From Spirogloea muscicola (lineage: Eukaryota > Streptophyta > Zygnematophyceae > Spirogloeales > Spirogloeaceae), in NCBI GenBank assembly GCA_009602725.1, contig WELB01000197.1, positions 174,504 through 190,096 on the forward strand: a stretch of DNA of 15,593 nucleotides. Direction: 5' to 3'. Each line of letters begins with the position of its first letter. The stretch's first letter is position 1. The notes below the pieces were generated by a model. That model ran no database searches. It was not told where the DNA came from and was given only the letters and a program-made list of their open reading frames with translations. Made by a program: the position numbers and the translations under genes. Shown piece by piece: positions 15,566 to 15,593 of this stretch.

Positions 15566-15593
15566 GCCGCCGCCGCCGCCGCCGCCGCCGCCC
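15566..15593. repeat. (GCC)n tract at window end
   Basis: Pure triplet run directly upstream (gene sense) of the Alfin-like exon acceptor. It takes the place where a polypyrimidine tract would be expected. Confidence 0.8.

Noticed and set aside
1-15593. CRISPR arrays, insertion sequences, prophage, operons or a bacterial defence system
   Set aside because: The DNA is eukaryotic with spliced nuclear genes. No regularly spaced repeats or transposase/recombinase proteins were seen.

Overview
This is nuclear DNA from a eukaryote of the green lineage, most likely a chlorophyte (green) alga. Every recognisable gene is split by short GT-AG introns (about 100-400 nt). The proteins are plant-type: a plastid ferritin with a plant extension peptide, the plastid ABC ATPase TGD3, an Alfin-like protein and a plant-type soluble pyrophosphatase. 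The pentamer TGTAA, the usual green-algal polyadenylation signal, lies downstream of the stop codons. First exons are GC-rich and flanked by (GCC/GGC)n runs, while later exons and introns are closer to 50% GC. Genus-level placement is not possible from sequence alone.

Layout: (1) 1-1632 (+), 3' part of an OTU1/YOD1-type deubiquitinase, five exons visible. (2) 1633-4125, a long 3'UTR/intergenic stretch holding a duplicated palindromic repeat and many copies of a short hairpin-bearing repeat. (3) 4126-5939 (+), complete six-exon soluble inorganic pyrophosphatase. (4) 7063-9443 (-), complete eight-exon plastid ferritin, convergent with the pyrophosphatase; candidate polyA signals of the two genes lie 7 bp apart. 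(5) about 10106-12832 (+), plastid lipid-import ATPase TGD3, head-to-head with ferritin; nine exons are secure and the 5' end is unresolved. (6) 13520-13897 (-), a tentative small coiled-coil protein convergent with TGD3. (7) 13898-15338, a repeat-rich region with further hairpin copies, a tandem 56-bp repeat and a telomere-like motif. (8) 15339 to the window end (-), one Alfin-like domain exon whose downstream exons I cannot find.

The exon models were built by joining frames across GT/AG sites. The complete models close exactly in frame: pyrophosphatase 690 nt = 229 aa, ferritin 822 nt = 273 aa, secure TGD3 exons 849 nt = 282 aa, visible OTU1 567 nt = 188 aa. The genes are housekeeping functions (ubiquitin editing, phosphate metabolism, iron storage, plastid lipid import, chromatin reading) and form no operon-like system. 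The most novel material is non-coding: the dispersed GGCTGG...CCAGCC hairpin repeat family, a cluster of perfect palindromes at the 5' side of TGD3, a probable GC-AG intron in the pyrophosphatase gene, and the orphan Alfin-like exon next to a telomere-like motif.
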